From the NCBI RefSeq assembly GCF_018614585.1, contig NZ_JAGGOI010000064.1, positions 1-64,000 of the forward strand: 64,000 nt of DNA, given 5' to 3'. The notes under the pieces are model-generated. The model saw nothing but the letters and a program-made list of their open reading frames with translations, searched no databases and was not told the origin of the DNA. Below are positions 1 through 7,659 of the stretch, in pieces; position 1 is the stretch's first letter, and every line of letters begins with the position of its first letter. A program made the position numbers and the translations under genes. The stretch is from Streptomyces sp. ISL-1. Lineage in GTDB: Bacteria > Actinomycetota > Actinomycetes > Streptomycetales > Streptomycetaceae.

Positions 1-319
1 GCCGTCCGCCCGGGCCGAGCCGTCCGCCCGGGCCGAGCCGTCCGCCGAGGGTGCGCCGTCCGCCGAGGACGCGCCCGCGACCCACGCGCTGCCCACGCGC
101 GTACGCCAGGCCTCGCTCGCCGCCCCCCTCCGCGAGGCGCACCCCACCACGGCCGATGGCCCCGAGCGCGATGTCTCCGCCGAAGAGATGCGCTCGATCT
201 TCGGAGCCTTCCAGCGCGGCCTGGACCGCGGCCGGAAGGGCGATGCCGTCGGCCCTGTGTCGCCGAGCGCCGCGCCGCGCCCCAGCAGGACAGAGGAAGG
301 GACGGACGACGATGGCTGA
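1..319 (+). CDS. CvnA-type sensor histidine kinase, C-terminal end only
   Basis: Only the last ~105 codons are present; the reading phase starts at base 2 and stops with TGA at 317-319. The visible part begins with a short repeated Pro-Ser-Ala-Arg-Ala-Glu stretch. It then shows the tail usual for nitrate-sensor-like conservon kinases: an LPTRVRQASLA segment followed by an acidic stretch and an EEMRSIFGAFQRGLDRGR helix. No catalytic domain is inside the window, so the kinase assignment rests on this tail plus the two following genes, which are in classical cvnA-cvnB-cvnC order. The stop overlaps the next start by eight bases, suggesting translational coupling. In S. coelicolor such proteins sit at the membrane and assemble with the roadblock and DUF742 partners. 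Confidence 0.72.
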   Translation, partial: PSARAEPSARAEPSAEGAPSAEDAPATHALPTRVRQASLAAPLREAHPTTADGPERDVSAEEMRSIFGAFQRGLDRGRKGDAVGPVSPSAAPRPSRTEEGTDDDG

Positions 320-749
320 CGAGAACAGTGGTGACCAGAGCGCCGGCGATCAGCCGGGAGTCGGCTGGCTGCTGGACGATCTGCTGGCCAGGACCGACCA
401 CGTCCGCCAGGCGGTGCTGCTGACGGCCGACGGCCTGGTCAGCAGCGCGTCGCGTGGCATGGTCAGGAGGGACATCGAGCATCTCTCCGCGGTCTGCGCG
501 GGCTTCCACAGCCTCGCCAAGGAAGCGGGCAACCGTTTCGGGGCCGGGAGCGTGCGACAGACCATGGTCATGCTCGACAACGCGTTCCTCTTCATCACCC
601 CCGCCGGCGACGGCAGCCGGCTCGCCGTGCTCTCCGACATCGAGACCGACGTCGGACAGCTGGCCCATGAAATGGCGCTGCTGGTCGAGCGAGTGGGCCG
701 TCACCTGGCCGTCCCCACCCGCTCCGCCGCCGAGGCCACCGACGCCTGA
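312..749 (+). CDS. CvnB-type roadblock/LC7 domain protein
   Basis: A 145-residue protein starting at ATG 312 behind a GAGGAAGGGA ribosome binding site that lies inside the end of the kinase gene. From about residue 15 it carries one roadblock/LC7 fold: WLLDDLLARTDHVRQAVLL, then LVSSASRGM and the hydrophobic FLFITPAGDGSRLAVL strand. This is the standard second gene of Streptomyces conservons, whose products form membrane-associated signalling assemblies resembling eukaryotic GPCR/GTPase modules. Neighbouring genes are the kinase upstream (overlapping) and the DUF742 protein three bases downstream. The biochemical role of roadblock proteins here, probably a regulator or adaptor, is known only from the family. 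Confidence 0.9.
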   Translation: MADENSGDQSAGDQPGVGWLLDDLLARTDHVRQAVLLTADGLVSSASRGMVRRDIEHLSAVCAGFHSLAKEAGNRFGAGSVRQTMVMLDNAFLFITPAGDGSRLAVLSDIETDVGQLAHEMALLVERVGRHLAVPTRSAAEATDA

Positions 750-752
750 ACC

Positions 753-1121
753 GTGAGCGACCACTGGTACGAGGACGAGACCGGTCCCCTGGTACGGCCG
801 TACACCGTCACCCGGGGCCGGACCCGTCCCGCCTCCGAGCACACCATCGACTTGATGTCGCAGGTCGCGGCCATCGACCCGGTGGATCCCGAGCCGCGGC
901 TCGACCATGCTCGCTGCTCGCTGCTCGAGCTGGTACGCCGCGAGCCGCGTCCGTTGGCGGAGATCGCCGCCGACGCTGACCTGCCGCTGACAGTCGTACG
1001 CGTCCTGCTCGTCGATCTGGTCGAAGCCGGACTCGTCCGCGTCTCCGCCCCGGTCACCCAGGCGGGCCTCGACGACCCCGAGCTGCTGAGCGAAATCGTG
1101 AAGCGCCTGCGGGAGCTGTGA
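753..1121 (+). CDS. CvnC-type DUF742 protein
   Basis: A 122-residue protein with a GTG start three bases after cvnB. It has the DUF742 pattern: the N-terminal ETGPLVRPYTVTRGRT segment, a central variable part, then a winged-helix-like ending with PLTVVRVLLVDLVEAGLV. DUF742 proteins are the third component of Streptomyces conservons. In complete conservons a Ras-like GTPase gene, cvnD, follows immediately. Here the next 250 bases hold no such gene and an amino-acid permease comes next, so the unit is a three-gene version unless cvnD lies elsewhere. Confidence 0.9.
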   Translation: MSDHWYEDETGPLVRPYTVTRGRTRPASEHTIDLMSQVAAIDPVDPEPRLDHARCSLLELVRREPRPLAEIAADADLPLTVVRVLLVDLVEAGLVRVSAPVTQAGLDDPELLSEIVKRLREL

Positions 1122-1137
1122 GCCTGTCGTTCACCGC

Positions 1138-1207
1138 GGCGCAATGTTTCCCCGTGACGCCCGTCATCGCGCAATGATCGTCCGCTGATACGCAACAACG
1201 ATGCATT
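1138..1207 (+). promoter_or_regulatory. Candidate Lrp-type operator cluster before the permease gene
   Basis: The gap 1122-1371 holds repeated short motifs: GGCGCAATG at 1138, CGCGCAATGATCG at 1168-1180, ACGCAACAACG at 1190-1200 and a GCATTACGC half-site at 1203-1211. The same words recur before the amidase gene at 3546-3614. An Lrp/AsnC regulator gene lies between the two transcription units. Autogenous and pathway control by that protein is an inference from shared motif and position. Confidence 0.5.
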
Positions 1208-1371
1208 ACGCCGCCTGAGCAGGGCTCATAGGCTCAAGCCCCGTACCAGGAGAGTGGCGGTGATCGCCTGCTCGGCGGTCCGTCCCCTCATGCGCGGGCT
1301 CATCCGTCATGCCCCGCGGGCCGCTGCCGATCACCCCGTCGCCGACCCGCAGCCACGAAGGAGCCCCCGCA

Positions 1372-2835
1372 GTGCTGGACCACGGCGCCCCACCCGCGAC
1401 CGATCCATCGCCCGCCAAGACCCCCGGTCTCGGCACCCGGCTGATGCGGCGCAAGCCCGTCGAGCGCCTGGTCGCCGAGGGCGGCCAGGGCGAGGGCGGC
1501 ATGCTCCGCCGCTCGCTCTCCATGTGGCAGCTGACCATGATCAGCATCGGCGCCACGCTCGGCACCGGCATCTTCGTGGTGCTGGGCGATGCCACGCCGC
1601 TGGCCGGCCCGGCCGTAGCGATCTCGTTCGTCATAGCCGGTCTGACCGCGCTGTTCTCTGCGCTCTCCTACGCCGAGCTGGCCGGCTCCATCCCGGTCTC
1701 GGGCTCTTCGTACTCGTACTCGTACGCCACCATGGGCGAGATCGTCGCCTGGATCTGCGGCTGGTGTCTGATTCTGGAGTACGGCGTCTCGGTCGCGGCC
1801 GTGGCCGTCGGCTGGGGCGAATACCTCAACGAGCTGCTCGACGGCACGCTCGGCACAACCATCCCCGAGTCGGTGTCCGCGCCGCTCGGGGAGGGCGGCT
1901 TCATCAACCTCCCGGCCCTGGTCGTCATCCTGCTCGCCATGGTGTTCCTGATGCGCGGCGCCAAGGAGAGCGCCCGGGTCAACACGATCATGGTGGCCGT
2001 CAAGATCGTCACCCTGGTGATCTTCTGCGCGATCGGCTTCATGGGCATCAAGGCCGGCAACTACACCCCGCTCGCCCCGCTCGGCGTGACCGGGATCAGC
2101 GCCGCCGCGGCCACCCTGTTCTTCTCGTACATCGGCTTCGACGCCGCCTCCACGGCCGGCGAGGAGGCCACGAACCCGAAGCGTGACCTGCCGCGAGCGA
2201 TCATGCTCTCGCTGCTCATCGTCACCGCGCTGTACTGCCTCGTCGCCCTGGTCGCCGTCGGCGCCATGCCCTGGCAGGACTTCGAGGGCACCGAGGCTGC
2301 CCTGGCACAGATCATGAAGGACGTCACCGGCCACAGCTTCTGGAGCGTAGTCCTCGCCGCCGGTGCGGTCGTGGCCATCGCCAGCGTCGTCTTCGCCGTC
2401 CTCTACGGTCAGACCCGCATCCTGTTCGCCATGGCCCGTGACGGTCTGGTCCCCAAGGTCTTCGCCAAGGTCGACGCCCGCACCGGGTCCCCGCGCGCCA
2501 ACACGGTGATCGTCTCGCTCTTCTGCGGCGTGCTCGCCGCGACCATCCCGCTGGGCGAGCTGGCCAATGCCACCAGCATCGGAACGCTCTTCGCGTTCGG
2601 GCTGGTCAATGTTGCCGTCGTGATCCTCAGGTACACCCGGCCCGACATGGCACGCACCTTCCGCGTGGCGCTGTTCCCCGCGACCCCGATCCTGGGCCTG
2701 CTGTTCTGCCTCTACATGATGTTCAGCCTTCCTGGCGTCACCTGGGCGGTGTTCGGAGGCTGGATGATCGTCGGCGTCGTGTTCTACTTCGGTTACGGCT
2801 TGCGCCGTTCCCGACTGGCCACCGCAGAGAAGTGA
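1372..2835 (+). CDS. APC-family amino acid permease, cationic-amino-acid-transporter type
   Basis: A 487-residue membrane protein read from GTG 1372, chosen because GAAGGAG lies at 1357-1363, eight bases upstream. An in-frame ATG at 1309 lacks such a site. After a hydrophilic N-terminus the first membrane helix holds MISIGATLGTGIFVVLG, the GxGIF substrate-binding motif of APC permeases. About twelve hydrophobic segments follow, including the helix containing FFSYIGFDAASTAGEEATNP, which is typical of CAT-type carriers. CAT family members import lysine, arginine or ornithine with protons. The next three genes encode an Lrp regulator, an amidase and an amino acid monooxygenase, so this is probably the uptake step of a lysine or arginine catabolic unit. 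Confidence 0.88.
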   Translation: MLDHGAPPATDPSPAKTPGLGTRLMRRKPVERLVAEGGQGEGGMLRRSLSMWQLTMISIGATLGTGIFVVLGDATPLAGPAVAISFVIAGLTALFSALSYAELAGSIPVSGSSYSYSYATMGEIVAWICGWCLILEYGVSVAAVAVGWGEYLNELLDGTLGTTIPESVSAPLGEGGFINLPALVVILLAMVFLMRGAKESARVNTIMVAVKIVTLVIFCAIGFMGIKAGNYTPLAPLGVTGISAAAATLFFSYIGFDAASTAGEEATNPKRDLPRAIMLSLLIVTALYCLVALVAVGAMPWQDFEGTEAALAQIMKDVTGHSFWSVVLAAGAVVAIASVVFAVLYGQTRILFAMARDGLVPKVFAKVDARTGSPRANTVIVSLFCGVLAATIPLGELANATSIGTLFAFGLVNVAVVILRYTRPDMARTFRVALFPATPILGLLFCLYMMFSLPGVTWAVFGGWMIVGVVFYFGYGLRRSRLATAEK

Positions 2836-2845
2836 TCCGCCCGCA

Positions 2846-3301
2846 GTGCGACTGAACGATCTCGACGAACGCATCGTCCACGCCCTCGCCGAGGATGCCC
2901 GGCGCTCCTACGCGGACATCGGCTCCGAGGTGGGCCTGTCCGCCCCCGCCGTCAAGCGGCGGGTGGACAGGCTGCGCGCCGCAGGCGCCATCACGGGCTT
3001 CACCGTACGAGTGGATCCGGCGGCGCTCGGCTGGGAAACCGAGGGTTTCGTCGAGATCTACTGTCGCCACAACACCTCGCCCAACGACATCCGCCGTGGC
3101 CTGGAGCGGTATCCGGAAGTCGTGTCCGCCTCCACCATCACCGGGGACGCGGACGCGATCGCCCAGGTCTTCGCCTCCGACATGCGTCACTTCGAGCGTG
3201 TGCTGGAGCGGATCGCGGGCGAACCGTTCGTGGAGCGCACCAAATCGGTGCTGGTGCTCTCCCCGCTGCTGCGGCGGTTCTCTTCCGGCGCGCCTGCCTG
3301 A
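2846..3301 (+). CDS. Lrp/AsnC family transcriptional regulator
   Basis: A 151-residue protein with GTG start, ten bases after the permease stop and so probably cotranscribed with it. An N-terminal winged helix (LDERIVHALAEDARRSYADI, then VGLSAPAVKRRVDRLRAAG) is followed by the RAM/AsnC ligand-binding alpha-beta domain (VEIYCRHNTSPNDIRRGL, then VVSASTITGDADAIAQVF). Lrp proteins form octamers or dimers of dimers and sense amino acids. Placement between the permease and the amidase/monooxygenase genes, together with repeated GCGCAATG-type motifs before both units, makes it the likely local regulator responding to the transported amino acid. Confidence 0.92.
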   Translation: MRLNDLDERIVHALAEDARRSYADIGSEVGLSAPAVKRRVDRLRAAGAITGFTVRVDPAALGWETEGFVEIYCRHNTSPNDIRRGLERYPEVVSASTITGDADAIAQVFASDMRHFERVLERIAGEPFVERTKSVLVLSPLLRRFSSGAPA

Positions 3302-3688
3302 GCCGCGGAATCCGGGAAGGTCGGAGCGTGGGGTTCCAGCGCAGCACCCCGAAGTCGCCCGTCCCACCTCTGATCTTCTCGGACGGCGCCGGGCCCACGC
3401 ACTTGGGCAGCTCCTCAGTCTCCACGGGGCTGCACGGGGCTGCCCTTGGAGGCCAAGCTGTAGCCGGGCCGGTCCTCGGCGGGGGAGGGCCTGCCGGACT
3501 GCGACCGCAGGCTTGGGGAGCAATGGACGGCGGACGGAGGGTGGGCGCGCAATGAATCGCCGCGAGTGCCGTCGATTGCGCAATGGATCGACCATCGACG
3601 CGCAACGGTCGCGCCTTGTCCGGGCGGATGGCCGGACCGTACTGTCTTAAATGTCTTCCTCACCCCCGCATACCGCCTGAGGTCAGCC
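3302..3688. other. Intergenic region before the amidase gene
   Basis: This stretch of 387 bases has no convincing gene. Its left two-thirds (to about 3540) are GC-rich without recognisable structure. Its right third contains the operator-like repeats and promoter listed separately. Confidence 0.6.
3546..3645 (+). promoter_or_regulatory. Operator repeats and promoter of the amidase-monooxygenase unit
   Basis: GCGCGCAATGAATCG lies at 3546-3559. A perfect ten-base palindrome ATTGCGCAAT lies at 3575-3584 inside a larger GATTGCGCAATGGATCG, and CGCGCAACGGTCG follows at about 3599-3611. The words match those before the permease gene. Directly downstream is a promoter-like pair, TTGTCC at 3616-3621 and TACTGT at 3640-3645, with an 18-base spacer. 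The layout, with sites immediately upstream of -35, is compatible with Lrp-type control, activating or repressing. Confidence 0.55.
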
Positions 3689-4570
3689 ATGCCGCCGTTG
3701 CGCACCGCCCTGCTTCAGAGTTCCGGCCGACCGGGCTCGGTCGCCGAGAACCTGAAGATCCTGGACGAGGCCGCGGGCCGCGCCGCCGGCGCCGGCGCTG
3801 GGCTGCTGGTCTGCCCCGAGATGTTCCTGACCGGGTACGCGATCGGCGACGATGTGCCGCTGCTGGCCGAGGCCGCCGATGGCCCCGGTGCGCGGTCCGT
3901 CGCCGAGATCGCCGCACGGCACGGCATCGCCGTCGTCTACGGATACCCCGAGCGCGAGAGCCACCCCGAGCGCGAGGACGAGCCAAGCGAGACGGGAGTC
4001 CGGCCGGCCGAAGTCCCCCAGCTACCGCTGGGAGGTGCCCCCAGGGGAAGGATCTTCAACTCCGCGCAGCTGATCGGCCCCGACGGCGAGCGCCTCGCGA
4101 ACTACCGCAAGACTCACCTCTTCGGCTGCTTCGAGCAGCAGTGGTTCACTCCGGGCGAAGAGCCCGTTGTCCAGGCGGAGCTCGGCGGGATCCGGATCGG
4201 CATGCTGATCTGCTACGACGTGGAGTTCCCGGAGAACGTCCGGGCGCACGCGCTGGCCGGCACCGATCTGCTGGTGGTGCCCACCGCCCAGATGCACCCC
4301 TTCCAGTTCGTCGCCGAGTCCCTCGTCCCGGTGCGGGCCTTCGAGAGCCAGATGTACATCGCGTACGTGAACAGGACAGGCCCGGAGGGCGAGTTCGAGT
4401 TCGTCGGCCTCAGCTGTCTCGCCGGCCCCGACGGAGCGACCCGCGCCCGCGCCGGACGCGGCGAGGAACTGATCGTCGGCGAGGTGGACCCAGCCCTTCT
4501 GAGCGCTTCGCGCGAGGCCAATCCGTATCTGCGCGGTCGCCGGCCCGGCCTGTACGCCTCACTCGTCTGA
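3689..4570 (+). CDS. DavA-like carbon-nitrogen hydrolase (omega-amino/guanidino acid amidase)
   Basis: A 293-residue nitrilase-superfamily enzyme from ATG 3689. The catalytic triad is visible as E44 (LLVCPEMFLTGY), K141 (NYRKTHLFG) and C175 (GMLICYDVEFPEN). The sequence resembles Pseudomonas DavA, which hydrolyses 5-aminovaleramide to 5-aminovalerate after lysine 2-monooxygenase; arginine-derived 4-guanidinobutyramide is an alternative substrate. The monooxygenase gene follows 69 bases downstream, so the amide is probably passed to this enzyme. About 30 extra residues (~90-119) lie between the GYPE and IFNSAQLI segments. They are encoded partly by a small palindromic repeat (4013-4046) that looks inserted in frame. 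The insertion sits before the lysine loop and may be surface-exposed. Confidence 0.86.
   Translation: MPPLRTALLQSSGRPGSVAENLKILDEAAGRAAGAGAGLLVCPEMFLTGYAIGDDVPLLAEAADGPGARSVAEIAARHGIAVVYGYPERESHPEREDEPSETGVRPAEVPQLPLGGAPRGRIFNSAQLIGPDGERLANYRKTHLFGCFEQQWFTPGEEPVVQAELGGIRIGMLICYDVEFPENVRAHALAGTDLLVVPTAQMHPFQFVAESLVPVRAFESQMYIAYVNRTGPEGEFEFVGLSCLAGPDGATRARAGRGEELIVGEVDPALLSASREANPYLRGRRPGLYASLV
4013..4046. repeat. Small palindromic repeat inserted in frame in the amidase gene
   Basis: The element contains CCCAGC-TACC-GCTGGG (4017-4032) flanked by a C-run before and GGTGCCCCCAGGG after. This is a pattern I recognise as a recurrent small repeat of Streptomyces genomes. It translates here as VPQLPLGGAPR, within residues absent from Pseudomonas DavA as I remember that sequence. 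Confidence 0.6.
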
Positions 4571-4639
4571 CCCCACTCGTCCGACCTCCTCCCCCTCCCC
4601 GCTCAACGCTCAACTTTCCGTGCAAGGAGTCCGCACCCC

Positions 4640-6361
4640 ATGACGTCCACGGTGCCCACCGCTGTCCAGCACACCGAAGCGCAGCCGCCGATCACCATGT
4701 TCGGTCCGGACTTCCCGTACGCGTACGACGACTTCCTCGCCCACCCGGCCGGCCTCGGCCAGATACCGGCCACCGAGCACGGCACCGAGGTCGCGGTGAT
4801 CGGCGGCGGGCTCTCCGGCCTTGTCGCCGCGTACGAGCTGATGAAGATGGGCCTCAAGCCGGTCGTCTACGAGGCGGACCGGATCGGCGGCCGGCTGCGC
4901 ACCGTCGGCTTCGACGGCTGCTCCGCCGCAGGTGAAGAAGGGGAGCTGAGCGCCGAGATGGGCGCGATGCGCTTCCCGCCCTCCTCCACCGCGCTGCAGC
5001 ACTACATCGACCTGGTGGACCTGACCACGCAGCCCTTCCCCAACCCCCTGGCCGCCGGCACCCCGTCGACCGTCGTCGACCTCAAGGGCGAGTCGCACTA
5101 CGCCGAGACCATCGCCGATCTGCCGCAGGTCTACCGCGATGTGATGGACGCCTGGAACGCCTGTCTGGAAGAGGGCGCCGACTTCTCCGACATGAACCGC
5201 GCCATGCGCGAGCGCGATGTGCCGCGCATCCGCGAGATCTGGGCGAAGCTGGTGGAGAAGCTCGACAACCAGACCTTCTACGGCTTCCTGTGCGAGTCCG
5301 AGGCCTTCAAGTCCTTCCGGCACCGCGAGATCTTCGGCCAGGTCGGCTTCGGCACGGGCGGCTGGGACACCGACTTCCCCAACTCCATCCTGGAGATCCT
5401 GCGCGTCGTCTACTCCGAGGCCGACGACCACCACCGCGGCATCGTCGAAGGCAGCCAGCAGCTGCCGCTGCGGCTGTGGGAGCGCGAGCCCGAGAAGATC
5501 GTGCACTGGGCGCAGGGCACGTCCCTGCGGTCCCTCCACGAGGGCGACCCGCGCCCGGCCGTGACCCGGCTGCGCCGCACCGCGGGCAACCGGATCACCG
5601 TCACCGACGCCTCCGGCGACATCCGTACGTACCGGGCCGCCATCTTCACAGCGCAGTCCTGGATGCTGCTGTCCAAGATCGCCTGCGACGACTCGCTCTT
5701 CCCCATCGACCACTGGACGGCGATGGAGCGGACCCACTACATGGAGTCGTCCAAGCTCTTCGTTCCGGTGGACCGGCCCTTCTGGCTGGACAAGGCCGTC
5801 GACGACAGGGGGAATCCGACCGGTCGCGACGTCATGTCGATGACGCTCACCGACCGGATGACCCGCGGCACCTATCTGCTGGGCAACGAGCCCGACAAGC
5901 CCGCCGTCATCTGCCTCTCGTACACCTGGTGCGACGACAGCCTCAAGTGGCTGCCGCTGTCCGCGAACGAGCGGATGGAGGTCATGCTCAAGTCGCTCGG
6001 CGAGATCTACCCGAAGGTCGACATCCGCAGCCACATCATCGGCAACCCGGTGACCGTGTCCTGGGAGAACGAGCCCTACTTCATGGGCGCGTTCAAGGCG
6101 AACCTGCCCGGCCACTACCGCTACCAGCGGCGGCTGTTCACCCACTTCATGCAGGACCGGCTGCCCGCGGACAAGCGCGGCATCTTCCTGGCGGGCGACG
6201 ACATCTCCTGGACCGCGGGCTGGGCCGAGGGCGCCGTGCAGACCGCGCTGAACGCGGTGTGGGGCGTGATGACCCACTTCGGCGGTACGACCGACCCGGG
6301 CAACCCGGGGCCGGGTGACCTCTACGACGAGATCGCTCCGGTCGAGCTGCCGGAGGACTGA
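4640..6361 (+). CDS. DavB-like FAD-dependent L-amino acid 2-monooxygenase (lysine/arginine type)
   Basis: A 573-residue flavoprotein of the monoamine-oxidase fold. The dinucleotide motif is VAVIGGGLSGLVAAYELMKM (GxGxxG at residues 55-60), followed by VYEADRIGGRLR. The C-terminal FAD segment reads GIFLAGDDISWTAGWAEGAV. It shares long blocks with Pseudomonas lysine 2-monooxygenase DavB, for example ITMFGPDFPYAYDD, IFGQVGFGTGGWDTDFPNS and MSMTLTDRMTRGTYL. DavB-type enzymes decarboxylate and oxygenate a basic amino acid to the amide, water and CO2. Streptomyces arginine 2-monooxygenase is a functional relative, so lysine versus arginine cannot be fixed here. A hairpin terminator follows 17 bases after the stop. 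The DavT/DavD steps are not in the window. Confidence 0.88.
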   Translation: MTSTVPTAVQHTEAQPPITMFGPDFPYAYDDFLAHPAGLGQIPATEHGTEVAVIGGGLSGLVAAYELMKMGLKPVVYEADRIGGRLRTVGFDGCSAAGEEGELSAEMGAMRFPPSSTALQHYIDLVDLTTQPFPNPLAAGTPSTVVDLKGESHYAETIADLPQVYRDVMDAWNACLEEGADFSDMNRAMRERDVPRIREIWAKLVEKLDNQTFYGFLCESEAFKSFRHREIFGQVGFGTGGWDTDFPNSILEILRVVYSEADDHHRGIVEGSQQLPLRLWEREPEKIVHWAQGTSLRSLHEGDPRPAVTRLRRTAGNRITVTDASGDIRTYRAAIFTAQSWMLLSKIACDDSLFPIDHWTAMERTHYMESSKLFVPVDRPFWLDKAVDDRGNPTGRDVMSMTLTDRMTRGTYLLGNEPDKPAVICLSYTWCDDSLKWLPLSANERMEVMLKSLGEIYPKVDIRSHIIGNPVTVSWENEPYFMGAFKANLPGHYRYQRRLFTHFMQDRLPADKRGIFLAGDDISWTAGWAEGAVQTALNAVWGVMTHFGGTTDPGNPGPGDLYDEIAPVELPED

Positions 6362-6377
6362 GTCCGGGACTGAGCTT

Positions 6378-6416
6378 CCGTCCGGGGCCGGCCGCGATCC
6401 GGCCGACCCCGGACGG
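6378..6416. terminator. Bidirectional hairpin terminator between convergent genes
   Basis: A near-perfect inverted repeat, CCGTCCGGGG-c-CGGCCG with loop CGATC and the matching CGGCCG-a-CCCCGGACGG, lies between the monooxygenase and DUF5995 genes. There is no T-run, as is usual for Streptomyces terminators. Confidence 0.75.
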
Positions 6417-6441
6417 TCATCAAACGGTGAGTCGAACGGGG

Positions 6442-7119
6442 TCAGGGCCAGGGAGTGAGCAGGAAGCGCCCGACGAGTCCGACTCCGGAGTCCAGCCGCT
6501 CGGTGAACTCCTCGGCCAGGTCCGGGAGTTCCCTCATGCTCCACAGCAGCCGCGCCGCCGACCAGGCGCCCTCGCGGGCCCGGTCCAGACTCCAGGAGCC
6601 GAGCAGATGCGTGAGCGGATCGGCGATCTCCAGCAGGTCGGGGCCCGGCATCAGATCCTCGCGGATGCGCTCCTCCAGCAGGGTGAGGATGTCGCCCACG
6701 CGGTCGAACTCGCCCTCCAGATCGGCCGGTTCGCACCCGAGCGCGCGACAGGCGTCCACCACCGCGAGCGCCAGATCGTGCCCGATGTGCGCATTGATGC
6801 CGGCGAGGGCGAACTGCAGCGGTCGTACGCCGGGATGGCGCCGGTACTGGAACAGCGGCCGCCAGCAGGCCGGCGGGCGCCGGCCCGCGGCAACCGCGTC
6901 CACGGCCATCAGATAGCGCCGGGCAAAAAGGACGTCCAGCGTGACGGCGGCGCGCCTGTCGGGGAACTCGCCGCCGTCGATGCGCCGGTTGATCTCCTCC
7001 GTCACGGCCAGATAGACGCGGTTGAAGACGGCCACCCCGTCCGCGGCCGGCCAGCGGGAGCGGAAGGAGTGCATCCGCTCCACCACGGTGTCGACCCGGG
7101 CCTGCTCCGTCTGCGTCAT
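6442..7119 (-). CDS. DUF5995 family protein
   Basis: A 225-residue soluble protein. ATG 7119 was chosen because the family begins close to the TVVERMHSF segment; the open frame continues upstream without other support. Recognisable family blocks are DGVAVFNRVYLAVTEEINRR, a CWRPLF motif, RHPGVRPLQFALAGINAHI and HDLALAVVDACR. The function of the family is unknown. The conserved INAHIGHDLA segment, with two histidines and an aspartate, could be a metal or active site, but that is a guess. It is convergent with the monooxygenase gene across a terminator and has no obvious operon partner. Confidence 0.8.
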   Translation of the reverse strand: MTQTEQARVDTVVERMHSFRSRWPAADGVAVFNRVYLAVTEEINRRIDGGEFPDRRAAVTLDVLFARRYLMAVDAVAAGRRPPACWRPLFQYRRHPGVRPLQFALAGINAHIGHDLALAVVDACRALGCEPADLEGEFDRVGDILTLLEERIREDLMPGPDLLEIADPLTHLLGSWSLDRAREGAWSAARLLWSMRELPDLAEEFTERLDSGVGLVGRFLLTPWP

Positions 7120-7221
7120 GGAGGCAGCGTCCCAGCCATGGGCTCGGCGACGTGGTGCCGGGCCGGGGCTTAACCGGAACGGGGGACCGGCGAATGGGCA
7201 TCGGTCTCGGGGAGACTGACG

Positions 7222-7655
7222 CGCGGTCCGCAAGGTCGTCCGCGCCGCCCGCTGTCTGCGGATCGACCCGCAGACAGCGGCCGACGGCAGCCGCCCCACG
7301 AGCTCGCCCGGACCCGTAGCCGGCACTACTCGAACTTCGACTGGTCGCGTACACCCGGCTCGCCGACATCGGCAAGCATGTCGGCGTCGGCCTGTGGTCG
7401 TACGAAGGACCGGACGGCCAGAGCCTGTTCAAGGCGGTCGGCCATCTGCTGCCCGGCGCGACCGGGGCTGCCCGCCGGCCGCACCCCGAGCTCGAGTTCT
7501 ACCGGCACGCGGCGAGCGGTCGTGCACGCCGCCGCGGACGCCGGCGACCGCAAGGCCAAGGCGGCGGTGTCGCGGCTGGGGGCGCCGCCGGGCGGGGACT
7601 TGTGGGCGCTGCGGCCCGCGGCCGAACAGTGCGACTCGATCGCGGGCCGAGCGGC
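7222..7655 (+). pseudogene. Alginate-lyase-family gene relic, multiply frameshifted
   Basis: Fragments of the C-terminal half of an alginate lyase (PF05426-type) protein can be read in order but in changing frames. An ADGSR block at about 7280 and PHELARTRSRHYSNFDWS (7294-7347) are in two frames. AYTRLADIGKHVGVGLW and EFYRHAASG (7347-7520) lie in a third. VVHAAADAGDRKAKAAVSRL (from 7519) returns to the second. At least three frameshifts plus loss of the middle and N-terminal parts are needed. An upstream CLRIDPQTA fragment may be the remains of an earlier conserved block. No start codon or ribosome binding site is left. The 3' end runs into the small repeat that finishes the MFS gene. Confidence 0.68.
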
Positions 7656-7659
7656 TGGA

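Noticed and set aside
4610..7432. Long open frame on the minus strand across the monooxygenase gene
   Set aside because: Antisense shadow of the DavB-like and DUF5995 genes caused by high GC; its composition (Arg/Gly/His/Asp-rich) shows no domain and it has no ribosome site.
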